Assembly: GCA_017646885.1 (NCBI GenBank)
Contig: JAGCLR010000304.1
Location: forward strand, 1 to 22,236
DNA: 22,236 nucleotides
Origin: Methanobrevibacter sp.
GTDB taxonomy: Archaea > Methanobacteriota > Methanobacteria > Methanobacteriales > Methanobacteriaceae
Direction of reading: 5' to 3'
The translations under genes were made by a program, and so were the position numbers. Positions 1 through 6,101 of the stretch are shown here, in pieces (the first letter of the stretch is position 1; each line of letters begins with the position of its first letter). Below the pieces are notes generated by a model that worked only from the letters and a program-made list of their open reading frames with translations, had not been told where the DNA came from and made no database searches.

Positions 1-40
1 CCAACCGACTACATACTATATAATCATTACTACCGCTCAT
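1..40 (-). CDS. Partial CDS, N-terminus only, unknown
   Basis: An ATG at 40-38 overlaps the stop of the HNH gene in an ATGA junction and reads MSGSNDYIVCSRL to the window edge. The preceding codons (GGA GAA GTA) supply an SD-like GGAG. Only 13 residues are visible, so no function can be given. The call rests on the coupling pattern seen at most junctions here. Confidence 0.6.
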   Translation of the reverse strand, partial: MSGSNDYIVCSRL

Positions 41-384
41 TCTACTTCTCCATTTCTATAATCGCCTTCAAAAAATTCAAAGAAGGTTTCATCGTTAAAT
101 CGTTTATATTCAACAGCATATCCACTCGGCGCCACTGGATAAATGTTCAAGATTTGTAATTTATTTGGACTATTTATACTATGCGGACCTTTAGTGCTTT
201 CCGGGTGAAAAATCATTCTGTGGTGAGAAGGACAGTAACTCAAAGTAACTCCCTGATTCAATCTCGGGTGTAATTCTCTCGGGACGATATGGTGAAATTC
301 AATTTGGTTTCTGTCCTTTGTTTTTAATCTACAACCAGGCCAATGACAAATGAAATCCCTATTTTGGATAAAGGTTAACTGCAT
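37..384 (-). CDS. HNH endonuclease-like protein
   Basis: 115 aa. It shows the HNH (beta-beta-alpha metal) pattern: a Cys pair C13/C18, the HHIVP core with H31-H32, an Asn at 43, then C51 and H54/H55 in CPSHH. The cysteines probably hold a structural zinc, and the first His of HHIVP would be the general base. Family members are DNA nucleases: homing enzymes, packaging nickases or stand-alone nucleases. The first Cys motif is CX4C rather than the commoner CX2C. The ATG lies inside the end of the DUF4406 gene (10-nt overlap) with only a weak purine-rich SD. It may be a free-standing phage HNH nuclease; its target cannot be told. Confidence 0.8.
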   Translation of the reverse strand: MQLTFIQNRDFICHWPGCRLKTKDRNQIEFHHIVPRELHPRLNQGVTLSYCPSHHRMIFHPESTKGPHSINSPNKLQILNIYPVAPSGYAVEYKRFNDETFFEFFEGDYRNGEVE

Positions 385-1013
385 TGTTGTTTAATTTCTT
401 CTGCTAATTTTTCTAATGAGCCATCTTCCATTGACTGTTTTAATCTCATACCAATATATTTGTGAATTGACATACCAGCATTATCAGCCGCCTTTTTCAA
501 TGCTTCTAAATCTTCTTCAGGCAACTCAATGTTAACTTTCTCCATTCCATCTTCAATGAGTTCAACTCCTGTTTCTTCTAACCATCTACGGGCTACTTCA
601 TTTTCAATCTGACATCCCCTAGATTTTTGCCAACCAGGAACGAAGTAAATTACATTTGCTCTTGCCATAAGACTAATGGCATTTCCCAACAAATTAACTG
701 CACTGGTTGCATTGTAAGTATTGTCAGGTTGTTCCTCATAACTAGGCAACACACTAATTGTATAATCTGGATACTTATCCGAAATAAACTTTGTTGCTTT
801 CTGTCTAACATTCATAATTTCTTCATTCGTTAAACCGCTCATTGGTTGCGAAATGAACAAATTTTTTGTCTGTTTAGCAGGAGTATTTCTGTTCCTGTTT
901 TTATGTCTATTTCGTTTTTTCTTTTTCTTTCCAATTCTATCTGGGTCAAGTTCAAGTCCAGCATCACGATACATTTGCAATATATCGTGGTTAATAATTT
1001 CCATTTGGTTCAT
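375..1013 (-). CDS. DUF4406-type protein with basic linker and ribbon-helix-helix-like tail
   Basis: 212 aa with three visible parts. Residues 1-28 are a short N-terminal segment, followed by a very basic linker (29-50, KKKKKRNRHKNRNRN). Residues 51-155 form a DUF4406-like Rossmann domain related to nucleoside 2-deoxyribosyltransferases: FISQPMSGL at the start, ARANVIYFVPGW, then RGCQIENEVAR holding the conserved Glu. Residues 157-207 (VNIELPEEDLEALKKAADN...SIHKYI) look like an Arc/CopG ribbon-helix-helix fold. DUF4406 proteins are common in phages and usually stand alone; nucleotide or nucleoside binding is inferred from the family. The basic linker and RHH tail suggest nucleic-acid contact. 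The start overlaps the preceding stop in TAATG with SD GGAG. Confidence 0.8.
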   Translation of the reverse strand: MNQMEIINHDILQMYRDAGLELDPDRIGKKKKKRNRHKNRNRNTPAKQTKNLFISQPMSGLTNEEIMNVRQKATKFISDKYPDYTISVLPSYEEQPDNTYNATSAVNLLGNAISLMARANVIYFVPGWQKSRGCQIENEVARRWLEETGVELIEDGMEKVNIELPEEDLEALKKAADNAGMSIHKYIGMRLKQSMEDGSLEKLAEEIKQQCS

Positions 1014-1336
1014 TAAAAATCTCCTTGAAACTTCAATTCCTTTTCAATAGCTTTCATTTTTTGATAAGCTAATCTGTATCGTTTAACCATATCCTTTAGT
1101 TCTTCAATAGTGTTTATAACATCATATCCACCTGCGAATACTGAAACTTTTCCATTAGGACTAATCTCAAAAGAAACTCTCTGTACACGAATTTGTTTAT
1201 TATTCAAATTCTCAATTTGGATCTGTGCATCTCCAATTTTAAGCCATTTTAAGTGTGATGTTCTTCTACTATAATCATTTCCCAGAGTATATCCACATAT
1301 TCTCTTATACATTTCGCTTTGTGATGGTATTGCCAT
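1013..1336 (-). CDS. Family-B cassette protein, copy 2, unknown function
   Basis: 107 aa and clearly paralogous to the gene at 1569..1871. Aligned features are NDYSRR with EDYHRP, WLKIGD with KFKLGN, FEISPNGKVSV with FQISPDGELEV, and an amphipathic C-terminal helix (EELKDMVKRYRLAYQ) ending in GDF. This predicts a small beta-rich domain followed by a helix. The last codons GGA GAT TTT TAA carry the SD of the next gene, whose ATG shares the A of the stop. Its own start follows 23 nt after the family-A gene, with a GTAGGTAG-type SD. No function recognised. Confidence 0.88.
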   Translation of the reverse strand: MAIPSQSEMYKRICGYTLGNDYSRRTSHLKWLKIGDAQIQIENLNNKQIRVQRVSFEISPNGKVSVFAGGYDVINTIEELKDMVKRYRLAYQKMKAIEKELKFQGDF

Positions 1337-1359
1337 ATTCTACCTACCAGTTACTATCC

Positions 1360-1569
1360 TCAAACTTGATTGAGCCGTTGAAAGAAATCGTCCACATCGG
1401 ACGATTCCTCCCCACAATCTTCAAGGCCCAAATCTTCGCAAGCCTTGGCAAATTCTTCTTCAGTGAATTTATCTTTTTCTGCTTCTTCGGAATAATCATT
1501 ACCAGTGGTTACACCCCAAAGGTTAAAACCATTTTGTTCTAGCATATTTTTTATATCATCTAAATTCAT
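1360..1569 (-). CDS. Family-A cassette protein, copy 2, unknown function
   Basis: 69 aa, strongly acidic. It shares the motif KFTEEEFAKACEDLGL with KFTDEEFNKTCDELGL of the gene at 1871..2116, so the two are paralogues. This copy has an extra tail (ESSDVDDFFQRLNQV) and a different N-terminus containing GNDYS, a tripeptide context also seen at the N-terminus of the neighbouring family-B copy. Start and preceding stop overlap as TAATG, with SD GGGAGA placed in the codons for GDF of the upstream gene. Probably a short helical protein; no function recognised. Confidence 0.82.
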   Translation of the reverse strand: MNLDDIKNMLEQNGFNLWGVTTGNDYSEEAEKDKFTEEEFAKACEDLGLEDCGEESSDVDDFFQRLNQV

Positions 1570-1871
1570 TAGAAATCTCCCAATAATTTAAGTTGTTTGG
1601 CTGTTTCAATCATTACTTTATACGATTTTCTATACAAATTAACTGTGTCTTTCAGTTCTTGTAAAGAATGAAGAGTATTTCGTCCAATAGTATGAACTTC
1701 CAATTCTCCATCAGGAGAGATTTGAAATTTCACATCGTCAATCTGTATTTCTTCATTATCGTAATTCAATACTCTAACTTCTATATTACCAAGCTTAAAT
1801 TTGCGAGCAGTGCTTTTCGGCCGATGATAATCTTCATTAAGAGTACTGAGCCAGCTATCTATATCAAACAT
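1569..1871 (-). CDS. Family-B cassette protein, copy 1, unknown function
   Basis: 100 aa, paralogue of 1013..1336 along most of its length (VKFQISPDGELEV, QELKDTVNLYRKSYK, final GDF). The predicted fold is four or five beta strands and a C-terminal helix. The TAATG start uses the SD GGAGGA formed by the codons for V-E-D of the preceding family-A gene. With its upstream partner it forms the first A-B unit, and the same pair is repeated immediately downstream. Confidence 0.88.
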   Translation of the reverse strand: MFDIDSWLSTLNEDYHRPKSTARKFKLGNIEVRVLNYDNEEIQIDDVKFQISPDGELEVHTIGRNTLHSLQELKDTVNLYRKSYKVMIETAKQLKLLGDF

Positions 1872-2116
1872 TACTTGTCCTCCACTAGACCTAATTCGTC
1901 ACAGGTCTTATTAAATTCTTCATCAGTAAATTTTGGTTCGTGTTTTCTTTTCTTGTCTATTTCGTCACAGTATTTTTCTGCTTGTTCAGTCAAAGATTTT
2001 ATTAAATCTTCAATGGCCTGATTACGGGCAGAACCCAGTACAGATGGTCTATAACTATTCCCACCACTGTTATAGATGTGACTTATGAACTCGTCAAAAT
2101 CATTATTACTACTCAT
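1871..2116 (-). CDS. Family-A cassette protein, copy 1, unknown function
   Basis: 81 aa from the chosen start (MSSNNDF). The ATG at 2116 overlaps the Thg1 stop by 8 nt and has AGGTGG just upstream. A longer reading begins at 2140 (MVLNHRWKM...), but it lies wholly inside thg1 and lacks a near SD. The N-terminal half is Asn/Ser-rich; residues about 35-55 are predicted helical. The C-terminal KFTDEEFNKTCDELGL is the family-A signature. It ends VEDK, the codons of which form the SD of the next gene. Confidence 0.85.
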   Translation of the reverse strand: MSSNNDFDEFISHIYNSGGNSYRPSVLGSARNQAIEDLIKSLTEQAEKYCDEIDKKRKHEPKFTDEEFNKTCDELGLVEDK

Positions 2117-2903
2117 TTTCCACCTGTGGTTCAGCACCATTAAAGATTACATCCACTCGGTTTGTTACCTTTGTGAAAACAGGCATATCCAATGTTTGAA
2201 TAACTGTGCGTTTCACTGGGGTTTCTCTGCCGAGATTTGCTTTGTGTTTGTCAGGAATTTTTGCCCATTCTTCATCTGTCATTGGTCTTTCAATGACCTT
2301 GCGTTGAGCATAAGTTCCACGCTTAAAGAATGCTGGGTAATCATTCCAGTTTACACCCTTTTCCATAAGCATATCCTGCTTTTGACTTCCGTTCTTATTC
2401 AACAACTGCTTATCAGAATAGTAAGCTCTAGCTGCCATAGAAATAGAGTTCTTTGTCGCATCGTATTCACGCCAGAGAATTTCGTTAGCAGCTTCAGTTC
2501 TATTTGGAACCTGCCAGCATCGGCAATCAAATTGAGCCAAAGGCTTTTCAGGATAAGTCTTGTGGATAACTTCATTGAACTTGGCAGTTGCCATAGATGC
2601 GAGAATTGAAGTCAATTTAGAAATGCGACCACCGAAAAGCGGTTCCACATCGTCTCTGATAATCAAAGAAATTTCATCGGACTGAGTGTAACCAATGCAA
2701 GCATAAGTCTGTTCCACTAGATACTTCATAGTTTCAATCATAGCATCAGCCATTGCTTTGTCATAAGGGCGCTGCATACCACGTGTAAATGTGTGGAAAG
2801 CTCTACCATCAATTCTCACGCAAATAGGAAGTCCTGGCATAAACGCACGTTGTGCTTCAATGCCTTCATACATTTTCATTCTATCACCGAATGTATCACT
2901 CAT
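2109..2903 (-). CDS. thg1: Thg1-like 3'-5' nucleotide polymerase (tRNAHis guanylyltransferase family)
   Basis: 264 aa, the usual Thg1 length. The catalytic palm motifs are present: RIDGRAFHTFTRG (residues 30-42) with metal ligand D32, and GYTQSDEISLII (71-82) with D76 and E77. Members add nucleotides in the reverse 3'-5' direction: eukaryotic Thg1 adds G-1 to tRNAHis, while bacterial, archaeal and phage Thg1-like proteins (TLPs) mainly repair 5'-truncated tRNAs. The eukaryotic HINNLYN element is not kept: WREYDATKNSI stands where WRQADCHINN is expected. That favours the TLP class and template-dependent repair. The start has a textbook AAGGAG, 7 nt before the ATG and directly after the previous stop. 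Repair of host or phage tRNAs cut during infection is my inference. Confidence 0.93.
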   Translation of the reverse strand: MSDTFGDRMKMYEGIEAQRAFMPGLPICVRIDGRAFHTFTRGMQRPYDKAMADAMIETMKYLVEQTYACIGYTQSDEISLIIRDDVEPLFGGRISKLTSILASMATAKFNEVIHKTYPEKPLAQFDCRCWQVPNRTEAANEILWREYDATKNSISMAARAYYSDKQLLNKNGSQKQDMLMEKGVNWNDYPAFFKRGTYAQRKVIERPMTDEEWAKIPDKHKANLGRETPVKRTVIQTLDMPVFTKVTNRVDVIFNGAEPQVENE

Positions 2904-2914
2904 AGTGTTTCTCC

Positions 2915-3076
2915 TTAAATCAAGTTATAGATTATAATTCCTGTCATCATTACATATAGAAATATAGTAATTATTATGTCTTTTTTGTCTGTTTTCTCAT
3001 TTATTATTTCTGTCGGATCTGCAACAGGTCTAAATGAAAGTTCCAAGTCTTTTTTGTCTTCAGTTTTTAACAACAT
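2915..3076 (-). CDS. Small C-terminally anchored membrane protein
   Basis: 53 aa, starting MLLKTEDKKD and ending with one hydrophobic segment, IIITIFLYVMMTGIIIYNLI (residues 34-53). Charged N-terminal residues 1-33 and a helix right at the C-terminus suggest a tail-anchored or single-span protein. GAGGT lies 6 nt before the ATG and overlaps the stop of the upstream gene; the stop TAA abuts the AAGGAG of thg1. Tight spacing on both sides supports it as real. Function unknown. Confidence 0.78.
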   Translation of the reverse strand: MLLKTEDKKDLELSFRPVADPTEIINEKTDKKDIIITIFLYVMMTGIIIYNLI

Positions 3077-3084
3077 AATGAACC

Positions 3085-3522
3085 TCACATATATCGTTTA
3101 GTATACTTTTCCATAAAGTGACTATCAACTCTCTCCTGGTCTAAATAAATTTCAAGTAGTTTGAAATCCATTTTTCTGCGCTTTTCAAAGTATTCTTTTC
3201 TGTCAGGGTGTTTCTTTAAATAGTCATTCCATTTATCTTCATCCAAGAAATACCACTGGTCATATTTTGTCCAGTCTTTACTGATTAAATAATTCAAATA
3301 CTTATCTCGCCACCAGGTGATTTTGTTTTGTAAGTTTTTCCATTTATTAGGAATTGCACATATAAACAAATCCATCGCAAAAAATATAAAAATCTTTTTC
3401 TCTTGTATTGCGAACTTCCATAAGATTTTTGCAATCAAACGAATTGCATACAAGTGAACCTTTAATGTCGGCGCACATCCAGTCGCAAATATGGAATTCT
3501 TTATGTGTTCTGTATAAGTCAT
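3085..3522 (-). CDS. Hypothetical protein with hydrophobic N-terminal half
   Basis: 145 aa. Residues 20-57 are hydrophobic (LYAIRLIAKILWKFAI and KIFIFFAMDLFICAI) and may form one or two membrane or amphipathic helices. The rest is rich in Trp, Tyr and charged residues (WYFLDEDKWNDYLKK, then KEYFEKRRK). The start forms TAATG with the upstream stop. The stop TGA sits inside the SD of the next small gene. No family recognised. Confidence 0.82.
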   Translation of the reverse strand: MTYTEHIKNSIFATGCAPTLKVHLYAIRLIAKILWKFAIQEKKIFIFFAMDLFICAIPNKWKNLQNKITWWRDKYLNYLISKDWTKYDQWYFLDEDKWNDYLKKHPDRKEYFEKRRKMDFKLLEIYLDQERVDSHFMEKYTKRYM

Positions 3523-4016
3523 TACTTATGATACTTTGTTAAAATTTCATCTGGAACAGTTTCGGACAATTTAATTATCCAATCATTTGTACACCAAATT
3601 TGGCCTTGGGCATCAAACATATCACCAGAGCAACCAATCGTAAAATGAGTTACATCTGTGAATACTCTTACTCGGTCACGCATATTCTTGAACTGAATGA
3701 AACCAGCATAGAAATTCGTTCCCTTGAATTCTTCAGGTGTGTCCATATCGTCAACTTTGTGCTTGATAGTGAACCATTCATTACCCATTGTATCAGTCAT
3801 TACTTTCTTAACTTTTACAGTTGGTTCAGGCGCAGTATATCTACCAATCGCAAATCCAGCACCACCAATCAACAATACAAGAACTGCGATTAGTAAAATG
3901 TTCAATGTAAGACTGTCTTTCTTCAGCGGAATTTTCTTTTTCGGCTGACCAATGATTTCAGCATCAATTACTTTATGTTCTTTTGCGGCCATTTTCTTAC
4001 CCCAAGTTGTTAGCAT
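3522..4016 (-). CDS. Single-pass membrane protein with external C-terminal domain
   Basis: 164 aa. A lysine-rich cytoplasmic head (residues 1-35) is followed by one transmembrane helix, LNILLIAVLVLLIGGAGFAI (38-57), and a roughly 100-residue domain with C129 and C142 that could form a disulphide if exported (N-in topology). A second in-frame ATG at 3992 (MAAKEHKVIDAE) has GGGG 7 nt upstream and fits better with a transcription start near 4023; the upstream ATG has only GAGAG. It is the first gene after the hairpin/promoter element at 4030-4076. No family recognised. Confidence 0.85.
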   Translation of the reverse strand: MLTTWGKKMAAKEHKVIDAEIIGQPKKKIPLKKDSLTLNILLIAVLVLLIGGAGFAIGRYTAPEPTVKVKKVMTDTMGNEWFTIKHKVDDMDTPEEFKGTNFYAGFIQFKNMRDRVRVFTDVTHFTIGCSGDMFDAQGQIWCTNDWIIKLSETVPDEILTKYHK

Positions 4017-4029
4017 ATTCTCTCGTTTA

Positions 4030-4058
4030 AATGTAATAAAAGTTTAAATGTATAGCAA
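4030..4058 (-). promoter_or_regulatory. Possible promoter, weaker match
   Basis: Read on the minus strand: TTGCTA (4058-4053), 17 nt, TACATT (4035-4030), upstream of the gene starting at 4016/3992. The -35 overlaps the hairpin at 4046-4076, the same arrangement as at 6818-6846 and 15196-15224. Predicted transcription start about 4023. The boxes match the consensus less well than the others. Confidence 0.4.
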
Positions 4059-4076
4059 TAGTTATGCTATACATTT
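4046..4076 (-). terminator. AT-rich perfect hairpin between genes
   Basis: A 12-bp perfect inverted repeat, AAATGTATAGCA / TGCTATACATTT, with a 7-nt loop fills the gap between two genes. The stem is AT-rich and minus-strand U tracts after it are broken (TTTAAACTTTTATT), so it is a weak terminator candidate or an operator. An 11-nt direct repeat GTTTAAATGTA occurs at 4025-4035 and 4042-4052 beside it. Confidence 0.5.
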
Positions 4077-4091
4077 TGTTTGAATTTGAAC

Positions 4092-4415
4092 TTATCGTTC
4101 AGGGAAATAGAGTAGAATTTTAAGGCTCTGGAGCCAATTCATAATCTTTTCGTACTGGTTTTCTGTAATCTGACATTCATCAAGCAGATAATCTTCTACC
4201 AGTGTGGTTACTTCAACGAAGTACATATCACCTGGGTCATAACTCTCAATGTAAGACTTTAAATGCTTTGGGCATTTCTTCCAGTCTCCACTGAAAAGTT
4301 CATCTGGTGTGCGGGACAAAACATTTCCAATCGGAGTTGCTAGAATTTGTTTGTCCAGCGCAATTTTGCGGTCATCAGCGCAAAAATCATCGTATGTTTT
4401 CTGTCCCTTACTCAT
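4092..4415 (-). CDS. Hypothetical protein
   Basis: 107 aa, soluble, mixed charge, four Cys-free blocks apart from C12, C48 and C80. Recognisable stretches are DELFSGDWKKCPKHLKSY and the C-terminal helix ITENQYEKIMNWLQSLK. The ATG overlaps the end of the preceding membrane-protein gene by 8 nt (ATGAGTAA); AAGGTGG lies about 9 nt upstream. It is the last gene before the hairpin at 4046-4076. No family recognised. Confidence 0.83.
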   Translation of the reverse strand: MSKGQKTYDDFCADDRKIALDKQILATPIGNVLSRTPDELFSGDWKKCPKHLKSYIESYDPGDMYFVEVTTLVEDYLLDECQITENQYEKIMNWLQSLKILLYFPER

Positions 4416-4821
4416 CTACAGTTACCACCTTTGTCTTCTTAGGGTTTGCCATATCGTGAACAATCTTACCGACATCCTTAATCAAACCAACAGATGTTTC
4501 GTTAAGTGCCTTACCAATTTCAGTTTCTTGTGTAATGTATTCTGCTGAAGAAACGGCAGCCGCCATATAACATACCTGTCGGTCAGGAAGAACAACCCCG
4601 GTAAATGCCATAGCAACACCAATGATACAGAACCACTTTCCCATCTTTGAGAACATGGCTCGCATTTTCTTTTGAGTTTCGTCCGAATAACTTTCGTAAC
4701 AGAACGAACCGATATAGAAACCAATCGCAGCCAAAATAAAGATGGATGAGAATACCGCACAGATTACTGTGGCAGCTTGTGATACACCACCGAGATAAAT
4801 GAACAATAGTGTCTTAAACAT
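4408..4821 (-). CDS. Two-helix membrane protein with LPDR motif after helix 2
   Basis: 137 aa. Transmembrane helices at about 14-40 and 61-79 are joined by a charged loop (YSDETQKKMRAMFSK); the sequence LPDRQVCYMAAAV follows directly after helix 2, then a soluble tail. The protein at 14277..14651 has the same order (two helices, then LSPDRP), so they may be distant relatives. SD AGGA 9 nt before the ATG. It closes the group of membrane genes at 4408-5621. An inner-membrane location is likely; nothing points to a specific role. Confidence 0.85.
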   Translation of the reverse strand: MFKTLLFIYLGGVSQAATVICAVFSSIFILAAIGFYIGSFCYESYSDETQKKMRAMFSKMGKWFCIIGVAMAFTGVVLPDRQVCYMAAAVSSAEYITQETEIGKALNETSVGLIKDVGKIVHDMANPKKTKVVTVDE

Positions 4822-4833
4822 AGTTTGTTTCCT

Positions 4834-4998
4834 TTATGTTAAATTGGTGAACATACCTGTAAATCCCATAATAGCAAGTCCACCATTTGCTACTGCGAGA
4901 AATGTGTTTATCCAAAACAGTTGCTTGTTGTCTTTACGAATTAGAATAGCACCACAAGCACAACCAATGGCTGCTACCAATGCGAACAAACTAAGCAC
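4834..4998 (-). CDS. Tiny two-helix membrane protein, array member 4 (GTG start)
   Basis: 54 aa. The frame is open only from a GTG at 4998 that overlaps the preceding stop by 8 nt (GTGCTTAG). Helix 1 is SLFALVAAIGCACGAILI (3-20), then the polar turn RKDNKQ, then helix 2 LFWINTFLAVANGGLAIMGF. It has the same layout as the three preceding genes: Cys near the end of helix 1, and a Gly/Asn-rich A-N-G-G in helix 2. The SD is poor, so expression by coupling is likely. Start-codon choice is the main uncertainty. Confidence 0.68.
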   Translation of the reverse strand: MLSLFALVAAIGCACGAILIRKDNKQLFWINTFLAVANGGLAIMGFTGMFTNLT

Positions 4999-5182
4999 CT
5001 GCACTCTGACTCACCAATCGTGCAATGTTACAGATACAAAGCAACAGGTTACCAACACCCATAGCGATGTTACAGAGTCCCATACCTGGGGCATCATCCA
5101 TAATCATTTTGATACCAACAGTGGTACAGAAGATAAATGCGATGGCAGTCACAGCTACCGCGACAACAGTTAAAGCAATCAT
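4991..5182 (-). CDS. Tiny two-helix membrane protein, array member 3
   Basis: 63 aa. Helix 1 (residues 3-26) contains the family motif FIFCTTVGI. A short polar turn, DDAPGMG, leads to helix 2 with GVGNLLLCICNIARLV. The motif F/W-C-x-S/T-x-G-I followed by G-x-x-N-x-x-x-C is shared with the two upstream genes. AAGGAG, formed by the last two codons (K-E) of the preceding gene, lies 6 nt before the ATG. Confidence 0.85.
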   Translation of the reverse strand: MIALTVVAVAVTAIAFIFCTTVGIKMIMDDAPGMGLCNIAMGVGNLLLCICNIARLVSQSAGA

Positions 5183-5185
5183 AGT

Positions 5186-5386
5186 TTACTCCTTTGTGAA
5201 TTTTGAATAGTTGTAGCCCAAACAAATAGCATTAGCAAGTCCGAAGATTACGCAAATTGTTCCGGCAAGTACTCTTCCAGTTGAAATGACGTGAATACCA
5301 ATAGAGGTACAAAATACCATAGCAATCACAGATAGACTCATAGAGAAAATCTGTGCATGCTTAACGTGTTTAATAAGCTTGTCCAA
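5186..5386 (-). CDS. Tiny two-helix membrane protein, array member 2 (TTG start)
   Basis: 66 aa. The start is TTG (5386-5384), supported by AAAGGAG 8 nt upstream; there is no ATG nearby. After a basic N-terminus (KLIKHVKHAQ), helix 1 carries VFCTSIGI, and helix 2 carries FGLANAICLGYNYSKF, the array signature. The gene overlaps the end of the upstream one by 17 nt. The final codons AAG GAG TAA serve as SD for the next gene. A rare start codon could lower its yield relative to its neighbours. Confidence 0.82.
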   Translation of the reverse strand: MDKLIKHVKHAQIFSMSLSVIAMVFCTSIGIHVISTGRVLAGTICVIFGLANAICLGYNYSKFTKE

Positions 5387-5621
5387 TTTTGAATCTCCTT
5401 TTAATGAATGAAGTTATGTTTACAATTAAGCAAGTTCCATTGACAGCGCCCAAGAATAAATTGAACACTGCAGAAAAAACTTCCAAATTTACAAGCTTGA
5501 AAATTCCATAACTCATACACCAAACGGTGCCGAACATAGAAATGAAAACTGCAAATATATCCATATAAATGAATCTGTCGGTCTTTTCTTCTTTGATTTC
5601 CGTTTCAGTTGTTTCTTCCAT
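5370..5621 (-). CDS. Two-helix membrane protein, array member 1
   Basis: 83 aa. A charged 16-residue head (EETTETEIKEEKTD) precedes helix 1 with FGTVWCMSYGI and helix 2 with LGAVNGTCLIVNITSFI, then a basic tail (KRRFKIG). Same motif as the three genes that follow it. The SD AAGGAG is 6 nt before the ATG, just after the HAD-like gene stop. The codons AAA AGG AGA TTC near its end are the SD of the next member. Confidence 0.85.
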   Translation of the reverse strand: MEETTETEIKEEKTDRFIYMDIFAVFISMFGTVWCMSYGIFKLVNLEVFSAVFNLFLGAVNGTCLIVNITSFIKRRFKIGQAY

Positions 5622-5630
5622 AGTTACTCC

Positions 5631-6101
5631 TTATAGGTCGGTTGGGTTAATAGTAAATGCGTTTTCGTTTCCATTAAAATTTGTTTCAGTTGTATCGTCA
5701 ATGAGATAATACACAGCACCTTCTTGTCGGTCAGGTCTAGTCATAAACAGAAACACAAAAGTTTTGTCCAGGCTATAATCGCTTTTCATCATTCCAGGAA
5801 TCAAAGCTCGTTCTTTTTCATTTGCTGGAATAAATCCGCCGTTGATACAATAATCAACTGACTTTTCTTTCGTGATACAGAAACCAATCTGTTCTTCAGC
5901 GATGCCAAGTTTCTTGTAAATGTTATTAAGAATTTCCTGGTTAATTTCTTTGTTCGTTTTCCAACCCCAAGTATAAATGTGAACTGTGTCAATGCCCTTG
6001 GTGAAAATGAACTTTTTAATTTTTTCACAATTTTCTTCCATCCAATTACAATCTGTCAAATTGTCAATGATAGTATTTTCAATGTCAAGAAATAAAATCA
6101 T
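5631..6101 (-). CDS. HAD-superfamily-like protein with altered motif I
   Basis: 156 aa. Layout resembles a small HAD phosphatase: motif I FLDIENTIID (nucleophile candidate D6), motif II HIYTWGW with T44, K79 or K81 in a possible motif III, and motif IV YYLIDDTTET (D135, D136). The usual second Asp of motif I (DxD, the acid/base) is Glu here (D-I-E). That could slow or alter hydrolysis; some HAD proteins keep activity with other residues at this place, so loss of activity is not proven. Substrate unknown; phage HAD proteins often act on nucleotides or polynucleotide ends. Start TAATG-coupled, SD GGAG in the codons of MEKK. Confidence 0.7.
   Translation of the reverse strand: MILFLDIENTIIDNLTDCNWMEENCEKIKKFIFTKGIDTVHIYTWGWKTNKEINQEILNNIYKKLGIAEEQIGFCITKEKSVDYCINGGFIPANEKERALIPGMMKSDYSLDKTFVFLFMTRPDRQEGAVYYLIDDTTETNFNGNENAFTINPTDL

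Noticed and set aside
1387..1405. 7-bp inverted repeat ATCGTCC / GGACGAT
   Set aside because: It lies inside a coding sequence with no T run; such short repeats are expected by chance.
1360..1415. Alternative frame near 1363-1410 reading MWTISFNGSIKFEDSNW, as if family-A copy 2 were frameshifted
   Set aside because: The family-A motif continues in frame into the annotated tail, and there is no homologue to support the other frame; left as a curiosity.
2085..2609. Long plus-strand reading frame of 174 codons opposite thg1
   Set aside because: It is antisense to a confidently identified Thg1 gene, rich in Cys/His/Leu typical of shadow translation, and has no SD.
2961..2990. TATATT-like box in the 2915-3076 region
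   Set aside because: No -35 at 16-18 nt, and the sequence is the transmembrane coding part of a small gene.
4576..5736. Recurrent GTCGGTCAGG words (also near 14468)
   Set aside because: They encode P-D-R-Q or P-D-R-P in separate proteins; not flanked by any repeat structure, so treated as codon coincidence.
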